From CAYMCQ01 sp964389025 (GTDB lineage Bacteria > Verrucomicrobiota > Verrucomicrobiia > Limisphaerales > CAYMCQ01): a DNA stretch of 31,761 nt. The translations under genes and the position numbers were made by a program. Numbering within the stretch: the first letter of the stretch is position 1; each line of letters starts with the position of its first letter. The notes under the pieces were generated by a model, which saw nothing but the letters and a program-made list of their open reading frames with translations, did no database searches and had not been told where the DNA came from. The stretch is from the NCBI GenBank assembly GCA_964389025.1, contig CAYMCQ010000048.1, forward strand, positions 1-31,761. Direction: 5' to 3'. Of the stretch, positions 13,510 through 20,910 are shown in pieces.

Positions 13510-14102
13510 GAAGAAGGGAAGGCCGCGTGGCGATTTTCAGAATGCACCCAAAGTTCAAAGCCTTGCTTCGACGCTGTCAGGAAAAGAAATACCTGATTGA
13601 GCTTGATCGCCGTCCCCAAATCTATGAACGGACCGCAGGGTATGTTTTGGATTTTAATGATTCCCTGATTTTAATCCACCTGCTTGAGTGGAATACTTTC
13701 ACCTTGAATGGTTACGTCATAATTCGCAAGCAGGACATCAACCGCCATAGAGTTTTTGACAAGAAAAGCTGCTGGCAAAACCAAGCTGCGAAAGCGAGCA
13801 GGTTGAAGCCTATCCATCCCAACATTTCCATCGCGACCCTCGAAGAATCTATTAAGTCGGCCGACAAAGCATTTCCGGTCATTACGATCGAAAAGGAATT
13901 GGTTATCGGTGACGCGTGCTGGATTGGAACACTTGCTGGAATCACCGCGAAAACAATCACGATTAACAAACTAAACACCTGTGCAGAATGGGCTGGCAAA
14001 CGTAAATTCAATTTGAAGGACATTACGTGCTTGCAATTTGGAGACGGCTACGCAACTGCACTCGCGTTATCCGCAAAATCTTTACGAAATAATTTGCGAT
14101 GA
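13506..14102 (+). CDS. Hypothetical protein between toxin-antitoxin genes and purL
   Basis: This protein has up to 198 residues from GTG 13506, which overlaps the preceding stop. Met13 at 13542 is an alternative. The segment AGYVLDFNDSLILIHLLEWN followed by FTLNGYVIIRKQDINRHRV recalls small beta-barrel-like uncharacterised proteins with 'L...DGY.V.R..DI' cores. A second, similar beta region lies at GDACWIGTLAGITAKTITIN. No enzyme motif is seen. The composition is more AT-rich than purQ and purL. The stop TGA overlaps the purL ATG (ATGA, 14099-14102), so purL translation may depend on ribosomes finishing this gene. The function is unknown. Confidence 0.7.
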   Translation: MRRREGRVAIFRMHPKFKALLRRCQEKKYLIELDRRPQIYERTAGYVLDFNDSLILIHLLEWNTFTLNGYVIIRKQDINRHRVFDKKSCWQNQAAKASRLKPIHPNISIATLEESIKSADKAFPVITIEKELVIGDACWIGTLAGITAKTITINKLNTCAEWAGKRKFNLKDITCLQFGDGYATALALSAKSLRNNLR

Positions 14103-16633
14103 TTGAACCTGCAATCACTCCCGAGCTCATCCAGAAACACGGACTGACGCCGGAGGAATTTTCGCGCGCGAAGGAAATCCTTGGTCGCGAGCCGAACTAC
14201 ACCGAGCTGGGAATCTTTTCGGTGATGTGGAGCGAGCATTGCAGCTACAAGAACACGCGGCCATTGCTCAAAACCTTTCCGACCAAGTCCAAAAAAATCC
14301 TCGTTGGCGCGGGCGAGGAGAACGCGGGCATCGTGGACATCGGCGATGGGCTGGCCATCGCGTTCAAGATCGAATCGCACAATCATCCGAGCGCCGTCGA
14401 GCCGTTTCAAGGCGCGGCCACCGGAGTCGGCGGAATCATCCGCGACATTTTCACGATGGGCGCGAGGCCGATTTGTTCGCTCAACTCGCTGCGGTTCGGG
14501 CCGATCACAGACGAAAAGGGGAGCGCACGCGCCTCGCGTGCTTCCGTCGGCACCCCCGCCGACGAGAAACTGGCGGACGAGGCGTCCGCCAACACACGCG
14601 AGGGCGCGTGTGCTCCCCGGAATGAAATTGCGAACAACCGCCGCCTTTTTGCCGGTGTCGTCAGCGGCATCGCGCACTACGGAAACTGCTTCGGCATTCC
14701 GACAATCGCGGGTGAGGTCTATTTCGACAAATCTTACGAGGGCAATCCGCTGGTGAACGCTTTTTGCCTTGGCGTGTTGCGACACGAACAGATCGCGCGC
14801 GGCGCGGCGAAAGGCATTGGCAATCCGGTTTTCTACGTTGGCCCTGCGACAGGGCGCGATGGTCTGGCGGGCGCGGCGTTCGCCTCGCAGGATTTGACCG
14901 AGGAATCCGCCGAGCAACAGCGCGGCGCGGTGCAAGTCGGCGATCCGTTCATGGAAAAACTTGTTCTCGAAGCCTGCCTGGAATTGCTTGCGACGGGCGC
15001 GGTCGCCGGAATTCAGGACATGGGCGCGGCGGGTTTGACCTGCTCGACTTGCGAGACTGCGGCGCGCGCGGGCACGGGAATCGAAATTGATTTGTGCAAA
15101 GTCCCGCAACGCGCGCCGAACATGACGCCCTACGAAATCATGTTGAGCGAATCGCAGGAGCGGATGCTCATCATCGTCCATAAAGGCCGCGAGGAGGAAG
15201 TGAAACGGATTTTTGACAAGTGGGATTTGCCGTGGGCGGAAATCGGCTTCGTGACGGACACCGGCAAGATGATCGTGAAAAATCATGGCTCGGTGGTCGT
15301 GGACATCACAGCTAAGAAACTTGCGGACGAAGCGCCGGTCTATCAGCGGGAAGCGCGCGAGCCGGAATATTTGAAAGTGGTTCGGGCGTTCACGCTTGCG
15401 GAAATAGCCGATAGCCAATCGCCGATAGACGATTTGAAAAGATTGTTGAGATGGCCGAGCATCGCATCAAAGAACTGGGTTTATCGGCAATACGACCACA
15501 TGGTTCGCGACGGTTCGGCGGTTTGTCCCGGCAGTGACGCGGCGGTGATTCGCATCAAGGCAGATTCACTGCCGGAACTTGGTAGGGACACGCTGCCGCG
15601 TGTCCCCGAATCGACGGACGCGCAGCAGCGCGTCCCTACCAGCGACAAATTCATCGCGCTCTCGGTGGATTGCAACGCCAGCTACGTTTTTCTCGATCCT
15701 TACGAAGGTGGAAAAACCGCCGTGGCCGAGGCCGCGCGAAATCTCGCCTGTTCGGGAGCGACGCCGCTGGGCACGACGGACAATCTGAACTTCGGCAATC
15801 CGCACAACCCGGAAATTTTCTGGCAACTGCGCGAGTCGGTTCGCGGATTGGCGGAAGCGTGCCGCGCCTTCAATGCGCCTGTGACCGGCGGCAACGTGAG
15901 CCTTTACAATCAGAGTCCGACCGGTCCCATTGATCCGACGCCGACGGTTGCGATGGTTGGCCTCATCGAAAAGCCGGAGCACATCACGACGCAATGGTTC
16001 AAGGACGAAGGCGATGCGATTATTTTGCTCGGCGAGGTCATGGATGAAAAAGATCCGCTGCTTGGCTTGGGCGGCTCGGCTTACCTGCAAACGATTCATG
16101 GGCTAAAAACAGGAACTCCGCCGCGTTGCGATCTGGAAAAAGAAAAGGAACTTCACCTCGCGTTGCGTGCGCTGATCTGTTCCGGCGTTGTGAAAAGCGC
16201 GCATGATTGCAGCGAAGGCGGTCTGGCTGTGGCGCTTGCCGAGTGCTGCATCTCGCAGCAAATCGCCCGCGATACGCCGAGGTTGATCGGTGCGGAGGTG
16301 GATTTGGCGACCGTTGAAGTAGGACAGGCTTCCAGCCTGTCCGGGCAAAAGGGAGATTCTACTTCCGCCGAGGGCAGGCAAGATGCCTGCCCTACTTTGC
16401 GGCTGGACGCCCTGCTTTTCGGCGAGTCGCAAGGCCGGATCATCATTTCAGTCGCGGCGGTGAACGCGGCCAAAGTCCTTGCGCAGGCGAAGATTCTGGG
16501 CGTGCCGGCGACGCTGCTTGGCAAAGCCGGCGGAGCAACGTTGCAAATCAAAACCAATCAAGGCACGTTGTCCGGCGACTTGCGCGAGTTGCATGACCTC
16601 TGGTGGAATTCAATTGCGCAGGCGATGGGTTAG
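14099..16633 (+). CDS. purL: Phosphoribosylformylglycinamidine synthase subunit PurL
   Basis: This is the ATP-dependent FGAM synthetase large subunit, small-PurL type. Marks in order are NYTELGIFSVMWSEHCSYKN, FKIESHNHPSAVEPFQGAAT, VGGIIRDIFTMGARPI, SAVQVGDPFMEKL-like (AVQVGDPFMEKLVLEA), QDMGAAGLTCSTC, MLSESQERML, PGSDAAVIRIK, TDNLNFGNPHNPEIFWQL, TGGNVSLYNQ and SAHDCSEGGLAVALAE. The length of 844 is about 100 more than usual (B. subtilis is about 742). Three in-frame palindromic elements explain about 80 of these: residues about 141-174, 495-514 and 741-766, each in a loop between conserved blocks. It starts at ATG 14099, overlapping the preceding gene's stop. All core motifs are intact, so it is probably active. 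Confidence 0.95.
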   Translation: MIEPAITPELIQKHGLTPEEFSRAKEILGREPNYTELGIFSVMWSEHCSYKNTRPLLKTFPTKSKKILVGAGEENAGIVDIGDGLAIAFKIESHNHPSAVEPFQGAATGVGGIIRDIFTMGARPICSLNSLRFGPITDEKGSARASRASVGTPADEKLADEASANTREGACAPRNEIANNRRLFAGVVSGIAHYGNCFGIPTIAGEVYFDKSYEGNPLVNAFCLGVLRHEQIARGAAKGIGNPVFYVGPATGRDGLAGAAFASQDLTEESAEQQRGAVQVGDPFMEKLVLEACLELLATGAVAGIQDMGAAGLTCSTCETAARAGTGIEIDLCKVPQRAPNMTPYEIMLSESQERMLIIVHKGREEEVKRIFDKWDLPWAEIGFVTDTGKMIVKNHGSVVVDITAKKLADEAPVYQREAREPEYLKVVRAFTLAEIADSQSPIDDLKRLLRWPSIASKNWVYRQYDHMVRDGSAVCPGSDAAVIRIKADSLPELGRDTLPRVPESTDAQQRVPTSDKFIALSVDCNASYVFLDPYEGGKTAVAEAARNLACSGATPLGTTDNLNFGNPHNPEIFWQLRESVRGLAEACRAFNAPVTGGNVSLYNQSPTGPIDPTPTVAMVGLIEKPEHITTQWFKDEGDAIILLGEVMDEKDPLLGLGGSAYLQTIHGLKTGTPPRCDLEKEKELHLALRALICSGVVKSAHDCSEGGLAVALAECCISQQIARDTPRLIGAEVDLATVEVGQASSLSGQKGDSTSAEGRQDACPTLRLDALLFGESQGRIIISVAAVNAAKVLAQAKILGVPATLLGKAGGATLQIKTNQGTLSGDLRELHDLWWNSIAQAMG
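14518..14618. repeat. In-frame palindromic element in purL, four hairpins
   Basis: Outer inverted repeats ggggagc (14518-14524) and gctcccc (14612-14618) enclose hairpins with arms gcacgcg/cgcgtgc (14525-14541), cgtcggc/gccgacg (14545-14564), tggcggac/gtccgcca (14571-14591) and acacgcg/cgcgtgt (14594-14611). The insert contributes about 34 residues (about 141-174) with no stop codon, and the PurL frame resumes at NRRLFAGVVSGI. It is longer and of a different subtype from the other two purL elements. Confidence 0.85.
15581..15640. repeat. In-frame palindromic element in purL, two hairpins (60 bp)
   Basis: The ends ggtaggg and ccctacc form the outer repeat. Inside are gggacacgc/gcgtgtccc around tgcc (15585-15606) and ggacgcgc/gcgcgtcc around agca (15616-15635). 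The length is exactly 20 codons, giving residues 495-514 (GRDTLPRVPESTDAQQRVPT) between VIRIKADSLPEL and KFIALSVDCN. It shares ends, loop tgcc and reading phase with the cca element. Confidence 0.88.
16319..16396. repeat. In-frame palindromic element in purL, two hairpins (78 bp)
   Basis: The ends gtagg and cctac flank ggacaggct/agcctgtcc (16322-16342) and agggcaggca/tgcctgccct (16371-16393), with about 28 bp between. The length of 26 codons gives residues 741-766, beginning VGQASSLSG and ending GRQDACPT. The conserved LLFGESQGRIIIS block follows directly. The right end has the same reading phase as in the other GTAGG-type elements. Confidence 0.88.
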
Positions 16634-16652
16634 TCCAGCTTCACTTCGATTT

Positions 16653-18077
16653 ATGAAAAAAAATCTGTTCCTTATTATTGCCGTTGCAGCGGGCGTGGTC
16701 GGCAGCTCGAATGCCGCCGAAACCTGGTGGCCGCATTTTCGCGGGCCGAATGCTTCCGGCGTTTCCGAGTCAGCCAAACCGCCGGTCGAGTTTGGTCCCG
16801 GCACGAACCAGCTTTGGAAGATTTCCGTGCCGTCCGGCATGTCGTCGCCGTGCGTGTGGGGCGACAGGATTTTTCTGACGGCGTTCGACGGCGGCAAATT
16901 GGAAACACATTGCTACCAGCGGCGTGACGGCAAACTGCTTTGGAAACGCGACGCCAAAGCTGAAGAGTTGGAGGAGTTTCATTCCACTGAAGGCAGCCCC
17001 GCCGCATCCACGCCGGCCACGGACGGCAAGCGCGTCGTGAGTTATTTCGGGTCGTGCGGACTGGTTTGTTACGACTTGAATGGGAAGGAGCTTTGGCGGC
17101 ATCCCCTTCCGGTGGCACAGACGGTGGGCGGCTTTGGCAGCGGCAGTTCGCCGCTCATCGCAGGCGGTCTGGTGCTGGTGAATCGCGATCAGTTGAAAAA
17201 CTGTTCCCTGCTGGCGGTGGATTTGCGCACCGGCAAGAAAGCGTGGGAAACCGTGCGGCCCGATGTCACGCAGAGTTTCGGCACGCCGATCCACTGGAAA
17301 AACGGCGGCGCGGACGAGGTGGTGATGTCCGGTTCGCTGAAACTCAAAGGCTACGATTTGAAATCCGGCGCGGAACGCTGGTCGCTCGCGCGCATGCCGT
17401 CGTTCACCTGCACCACGCCGGTTGTGGGCGAGGGACTGCTGTTCTTCGCCGGTTGGGCGCCGGGCAAGTCGGACGGGGCGATGCCGTCGTTTGAAGACAT
17501 GGCCAAAGGCGCTGACAAAGACCACGATGGCGCGATCTCGCTTGCCGAAGCGAAGGCCGCCGGCTTGGACGGTTTTTTCAAATCCATGGACATGAACAGC
17601 GACGGCAAGCTCACTGCGGAGGACATCAATTCGTTGAAAGCGATGATGGCGAAAGGCGAAAACGTCCTTGTGGCCGTCAAACCCGGCGGCAAAGGCGAGT
17701 TGACCGAAAGCAACGTGGCGTGGAAGCAAACGCGCGGGCTGCCCTACGTGCCGTCGCCGTTGTTCTATCGCGGCGCAGTTTACATCATCAAGGACGGCGG
17801 AATCATCTCAAGCTACGACGCGAAAACCGGCGAGCCGCGTTACCAGCAGGAACGGCTCGACGCCATCGGCAATTACTACGCCTCGCCGGTCGCGGCGGAC
17901 GGCCGCATCTACGTCGCGTCGCTCAATGGCCGCGTGACCGTGCTGGCGGCAGGCGGCGCGCAGCCGAAGATTTTGCATCAGGCGGATTTTGGCGAACGTA
18001 TTTCCGCGACGCCGGCGCTGGTGGGAACGGTGATTTATCTTCGCACGCCAACGGCGCTTTTTGCGTTTGGGAAATGA
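16653..18077 (+). CDS. Secreted PQQ-like beta-propeller protein with EF-hand pair
   Basis: This 474-residue protein has a signal peptide (FLIIAVAAGVVGSSNAA) and an outer-wall-type start WWPHFRGPNASGVSE, as in many planctomycete and verrucomicrobial PQQ-repeat proteins. Propeller repeats include LVCYDLNGKELWRHPLP, LLAVDLRTGKKAWE, LKGYDLKSGAERWSLARM, ISSYDAKTGEPRYQQERLD and a final INGRVTVLAAG-like strand. Between propeller blades at about residues 288-325 sit two calcium-type loops, DKDHDGAIS and DMNSDGKLT, a dockerin/EF-hand-like pair. It was probably exported; a catalytic dehydrogenase role is not supported. ATG 16653 gives the signal peptide directly and starts 19 bases after the purL stop. 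Confidence 0.85.
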   Translation: MKKNLFLIIAVAAGVVGSSNAAETWWPHFRGPNASGVSESAKPPVEFGPGTNQLWKISVPSGMSSPCVWGDRIFLTAFDGGKLETHCYQRRDGKLLWKRDAKAEELEEFHSTEGSPAASTPATDGKRVVSYFGSCGLVCYDLNGKELWRHPLPVAQTVGGFGSGSSPLIAGGLVLVNRDQLKNCSLLAVDLRTGKKAWETVRPDVTQSFGTPIHWKNGGADEVVMSGSLKLKGYDLKSGAERWSLARMPSFTCTTPVVGEGLLFFAGWAPGKSDGAMPSFEDMAKGADKDHDGAISLAEAKAAGLDGFFKSMDMNSDGKLTAEDINSLKAMMAKGENVLVAVKPGGKGELTESNVAWKQTRGLPYVPSPLFYRGAVYIIKDGGIISSYDAKTGEPRYQQERLDAIGNYYASPVAADGRIYVASLNGRVTVLAAGGAQPKILHQADFGERISATPALVGTVIYLRTPTALFAFGK

Positions 18078-18128
18078 GCAGGCGCTGACTTGACGCTTTG
18101 AAGACCGGCTTTTAACATTGATGCAGTC

Positions 18129-18371
18129 ATGAACGCGACGCTGGAACAGATTGAACGCGACGCCTTGGAGTTGCCGCCTGAACAACGGGCGCACCTGGTG
18201 GACACGCTTTGGGAAAGTTTGGGTGACACGACCTGCCTTTCGTTGAGCGACGAGTGGACTGCGGAGATTGAGCGACGACGGCAGGAACTTTTGGAAGGCA
18301 AAGTGAAGCCTGTGTCGGGCGAGGAAGTTTCGCGCAAAGCATGGGAGCGGGTGAAGCCGGGCCGCTCCTGA
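18129..18371 (+). CDS. Addiction module antitoxin component (PF09720-like)
   Basis: This 80-residue acidic helical protein has the 'ALELPPEQRAHLVDTLWESL' core and 'DEWTAEIERRRQELLEGKVK' typical of the putative addiction module component family. That family pairs with RelE/ParE toxins; the tail contains SGEEVSRKAWERV. ATG 18129 is 51 bases after the propeller gene. The toxin GTG follows one base after its stop. It is expected to bind and neutralise the toxin. Confidence 0.88.
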   Translation: MNATLEQIERDALELPPEQRAHLVDTLWESLGDTTCLSLSDEWTAEIERRRQELLEGKVKPVSGEEVSRKAWERVKPGRS

Positions 18372-18372
18372 T

Positions 18373-18669
18373 GTGATCGGCTACGAATATCATCCCGACG
18401 CTGAGGCGGAATATCTCGAAGCTGCGGTCTATTATTCCCGCATTGATGAACGTCTGGGGATGAGCTTTGTGACAGAAGTTGAAGCGGCAATCCGCCGGGC
18501 AAGGGAGTTTCCGGAAGCTTGCGGTCGAATCGCGAAAGACCTTCGGCATATCGTCACGCATCGGTTTCCATACGTGATCGTTTATGAAGTGATGGCGGAC
18601 AGGATTTTGATTTGGGCGGTGGCTGATGGCCGTCGCAGGCCAGGTTACTGGCGCGGGCGGAGAGGTTGA
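18373..18669 (+). CDS. RelE/ParE family toxin
   Basis: This 98-residue protein has the ParE/RelE fold pattern: YHPDAEAEYLEAAVYYSRID at the start, FVTEVEAAIRRAREFPEACG in the helical part, then RHIVTHRFPYVIVYEVMADR and the terminal motif AVADGRRRPGYWRGR. It starts at GTG 18373, adjacent to the antitoxin stop. The purF start is 15 bases after its stop, so the pair lies in the leader of purF. Targets of this family are ribosome-bound mRNA or gyrase; which applies here cannot be decided. Confidence 0.9.
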   Translation: MIGYEYHPDAEAEYLEAAVYYSRIDERLGMSFVTEVEAAIRRAREFPEACGRIAKDLRHIVTHRFPYVIVYEVMADRILIWAVADGRRRPGYWRGRRG

Positions 18670-18684
18670 AGACCATTTTCGGCA

Positions 18685-20142
18685 ATGGAGCATTACCCAA
18701 AACATTATTGCGGCGTGTTCGGCATTTTCGGCCATCCGAATGCCGCGGAACTGGCTTACTACGGACTTTACGCGCTGCAACATCGCGGGCAGGAAAGCGC
18801 GGGCATCGTCACGTCGGACGGCAAACAATTTCACGAACACAAAGGCATGGGACTCGTGTCGCAAATCTTTGACGGGAAAGTTTTGCATGAGTTGATCGGA
18901 AACATTTCCATCGGCCACACGCGCTATTCGACGACTGGCTCAAGCCATTTGCGCAACGCCCAGCCGCTGACCGGCAACACCGCGCGCGGCCAGATCGCCA
19001 TCGCACACAACGGAAATCTCACCAATGCATCGCAGCTTCGCGAAGAACTTGAGGCGAAGGGCGTGATGTTCCAGACGACCGTGGACAGCGAGGTGATCTT
19101 GTGTCTGCTCGCGCAACCGAACAACGGCAACGAAAATCATCTCGTTCACGCGATGCGGCGGATCGAAGGCGCGTTTTCACTGGTCATTATGACGGAAGGT
19201 GAACTCATCGGCGTGCGCGACCCGCAGGGGTTTCGTCCGCTTTGCATCGGTCGCGTGGACGATGCGTGGGTGCTGGCAAGCGAAACGTGCGCGCTCGATT
19301 TGATCCACGCGAAGTTCGTGCGCGACGTGCAGCCGGGCGAAATCGTGGTCATCAACAAGGACGGTTTGAGCAGCATGCAGGCGTTTCCAGAACAGCAACG
19401 CCGCGCGTTCTGCATGTTTGAATACGTTTATTTCGCGCGGCCTGACAGCACCATTGCCGACCGCAGCGTTTACAAGGTGCGTGTTGAAATGGGCCGCCAG
19501 CTTGCGCGCGAATATCCGATTGCGGCCGATGTCGTGCTTCCCGTTCCTGACAGCGGTAACTGCGCGGCGCTCGGTTATTCGCTGGAGTCGGGCATTCCGT
19601 TCGAGATGGCGTTTGTGCGGAACCATTACGTCGGGAGAAGTTTTCTCCAACCATCGCAACTTATCCGCGACTTCGACGTGCGCGTGAAGTTGAACCTCAT
19701 CGAGGAACTGGTGAAGGACAAACGCGTGATCGTGGTGGACGATTCCATCGTGCGCGGCACGACGAGCAAGACGCGTGTGAACAATCTCAAGGAAGCCGGC
19801 GCGAAGGAAGTCCACGTGCTCGTCAGTTGTCCTCCGCACATGAACCCATGCGTCTATGGGATTGATTTTCCCGACCGCAGCAAATTGATGGCGGCGAACC
19901 ATTCGCTCGAAGAGATCCGCAAATATCTCAACGCCGACTCGCTCCACTATCTTTCGCAGGATGGAATGGTATGCGCGACCGGTTTGCCAAAAGAAAATTT
20001 TTGCATGGCGTGTTGGGATGGAAATTATCCAGTTGCTTATGACCCCGGAGTGGACAAGGAGATCATCGAGCGGCGCCGCGGGCGCGTCACAGGCTTGAGC
20101 GACGCGCTGGCGAACGAGCGGCAGCAGATCAAGCTGCTTTGA
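18685..20142 (+). CDS. purF: Amidophosphoribosyltransferase PurF
   Basis: Makes 5-phosphoribosylamine from PRPP and glutamine, the first step of purine synthesis. After an eight-residue propeptide (MEHYPKHY) the nucleophile Cys9 starts the glutaminase domain (CGVFGIFGH, YGLYALQHRGQESAGIV, AHNGNLTNASQLR). The PRTase domain has VPVPDSGNCAALGYS-like sequence and the PRPP loop RVIVVDDSIVRGTTS. Cysteines 243, 382, 440 and 443 (FCMFEYVYF, VSCPPHMNPC, FCMACWDG) match the four Fe-S cluster ligands of B. subtilis-type PurF, implying an oxygen-sensitive [4Fe-4S] enzyme. At 485 residues it is normal in length. ATG 18685 gives the expected propeptide. Confidence 0.96.
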   Translation: MEHYPKHYCGVFGIFGHPNAAELAYYGLYALQHRGQESAGIVTSDGKQFHEHKGMGLVSQIFDGKVLHELIGNISIGHTRYSTTGSSHLRNAQPLTGNTARGQIAIAHNGNLTNASQLREELEAKGVMFQTTVDSEVILCLLAQPNNGNENHLVHAMRRIEGAFSLVIMTEGELIGVRDPQGFRPLCIGRVDDAWVLASETCALDLIHAKFVRDVQPGEIVVINKDGLSSMQAFPEQQRRAFCMFEYVYFARPDSTIADRSVYKVRVEMGRQLAREYPIAADVVLPVPDSGNCAALGYSLESGIPFEMAFVRNHYVGRSFLQPSQLIRDFDVRVKLNLIEELVKDKRVIVVDDSIVRGTTSKTRVNNLKEAGAKEVHVLVSCPPHMNPCVYGIDFPDRSKLMAANHSLEEIRKYLNADSLHYLSQDGMVCATGLPKENFCMACWDGNYPVAYDPGVDKEIIERRRGRVTGLSDALANERQQIKLL

Positions 20143-20203
20143 CGCTCGATTCGACCGTTGACAGCCTTTCCGCGTTTGATATTGAGCACACAGGACACAA
20201 GCC

Positions 20204-20881
20204 ATGCGTCATTTGGAAAAAAAGACAATGCGTCTTTCGGCTGCTGGGATTCTTGCGGCTTCGCTGCTGCATATCAGTGATGCCTGTGCAGGCGGCGGGT
20301 ATGTGAACATTGTCTTCGTGCCGGGCTACACACTGATGGCAAATCCTCTCTTAAATGGGAGCGACAGCGTGCGTAATATTTTTGCGGGTCCGCCGAATTA
20401 TCTCACGATATTCAAGCGAAATGCTTTGGGAACTGGCTATGAGTCATCCACGTTTGATCCGGATGCGGGAGGTTGGACTGACCCCAATCTCGCTCTGAAG
20501 CCCGGTGAAGGCGCGTTTCTTTACAACCCGTTACCGAAAAATTACACGAACACGTTTGTTGGCGGAGTCCAACTGAACTCCACTAATACCATTCCGGCCG
20601 GCTATTCAATTCGTGCTTCGATTCTGCCTCAGTCAGGCGGGCTTCAAACAGTCTTGGCCTTTCCCGTATCCACCAATGACACTTTGAACACAACTATCTA
20701 TCGGCATGTTCCGGGAGACGCGTTTTATAAAAGCTACACGTATGACGTGGAGGACTTGGGTGGAGTGTGGACAAGCGGTGCCCCTGATGGACCGGAACCA
20801 GCACCGCGTGTCGGTGAATCATTTTGGATTTATAATCCGAATGGCATCAAGTTATGGGTGCGGAACTTCACCATTAACTGA
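20204..20881 (+). CDS. Secreted hypothetical protein, verrucomicrobial type
   Basis: This 225-residue protein (217 if Met9 at 20228 is used) has a signal peptide (MRLSAAGILAASLLHISDAC region). The mature part is rich in Gly, Asn, Pro and aromatic residues, with GYTLMANPLLNG, a LKPGEGAFLYNP segment and GGVWTSGAP. Similar 'ANPL...PGEGFW' proteins are common as tandem or single copies in Verrucomicrobiota and are of unknown function. No membrane helix or sorting signal is seen at the C terminus. It stands alone 61 bases after purF, and convergent transcription follows with the transporter gene. Confidence 0.7.
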   Translation: MRHLEKKTMRLSAAGILAASLLHISDACAGGGYVNIVFVPGYTLMANPLLNGSDSVRNIFAGPPNYLTIFKRNALGTGYESSTFDPDAGGWTDPNLALKPGEGAFLYNPLPKNYTNTFVGGVQLNSTNTIPAGYSIRASILPQSGGLQTVLAFPVSTNDTLNTTIYRHVPGDAFYKSYTYDVEDLGGVWTSGAPDGPEPAPRVGESFWIYNPNGIKLWVRNFTIN

Positions 20882-20910
20882 TTGCAGAAGCGGAATTGGG
20901 TTAAAACATA

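Noticed and set aside
14048..15418. 456-codon open frame on the minus strand across purL
   Set aside because: Its sequence is rich in Arg/Ala/His and lacks domains, and the plus strand encodes a clear PurL, so it is a GC-rich shadow.
15400..15440. Possible fourth insertion in purL, with repeated 'gccgatag' and 'cgatag' units
   Set aside because: The encoded segment (EIADSQSPIDDLKRLL) aligns with the normal spacer before the IASK block without extra length, so there is no insertion of the type seen in the other elements.
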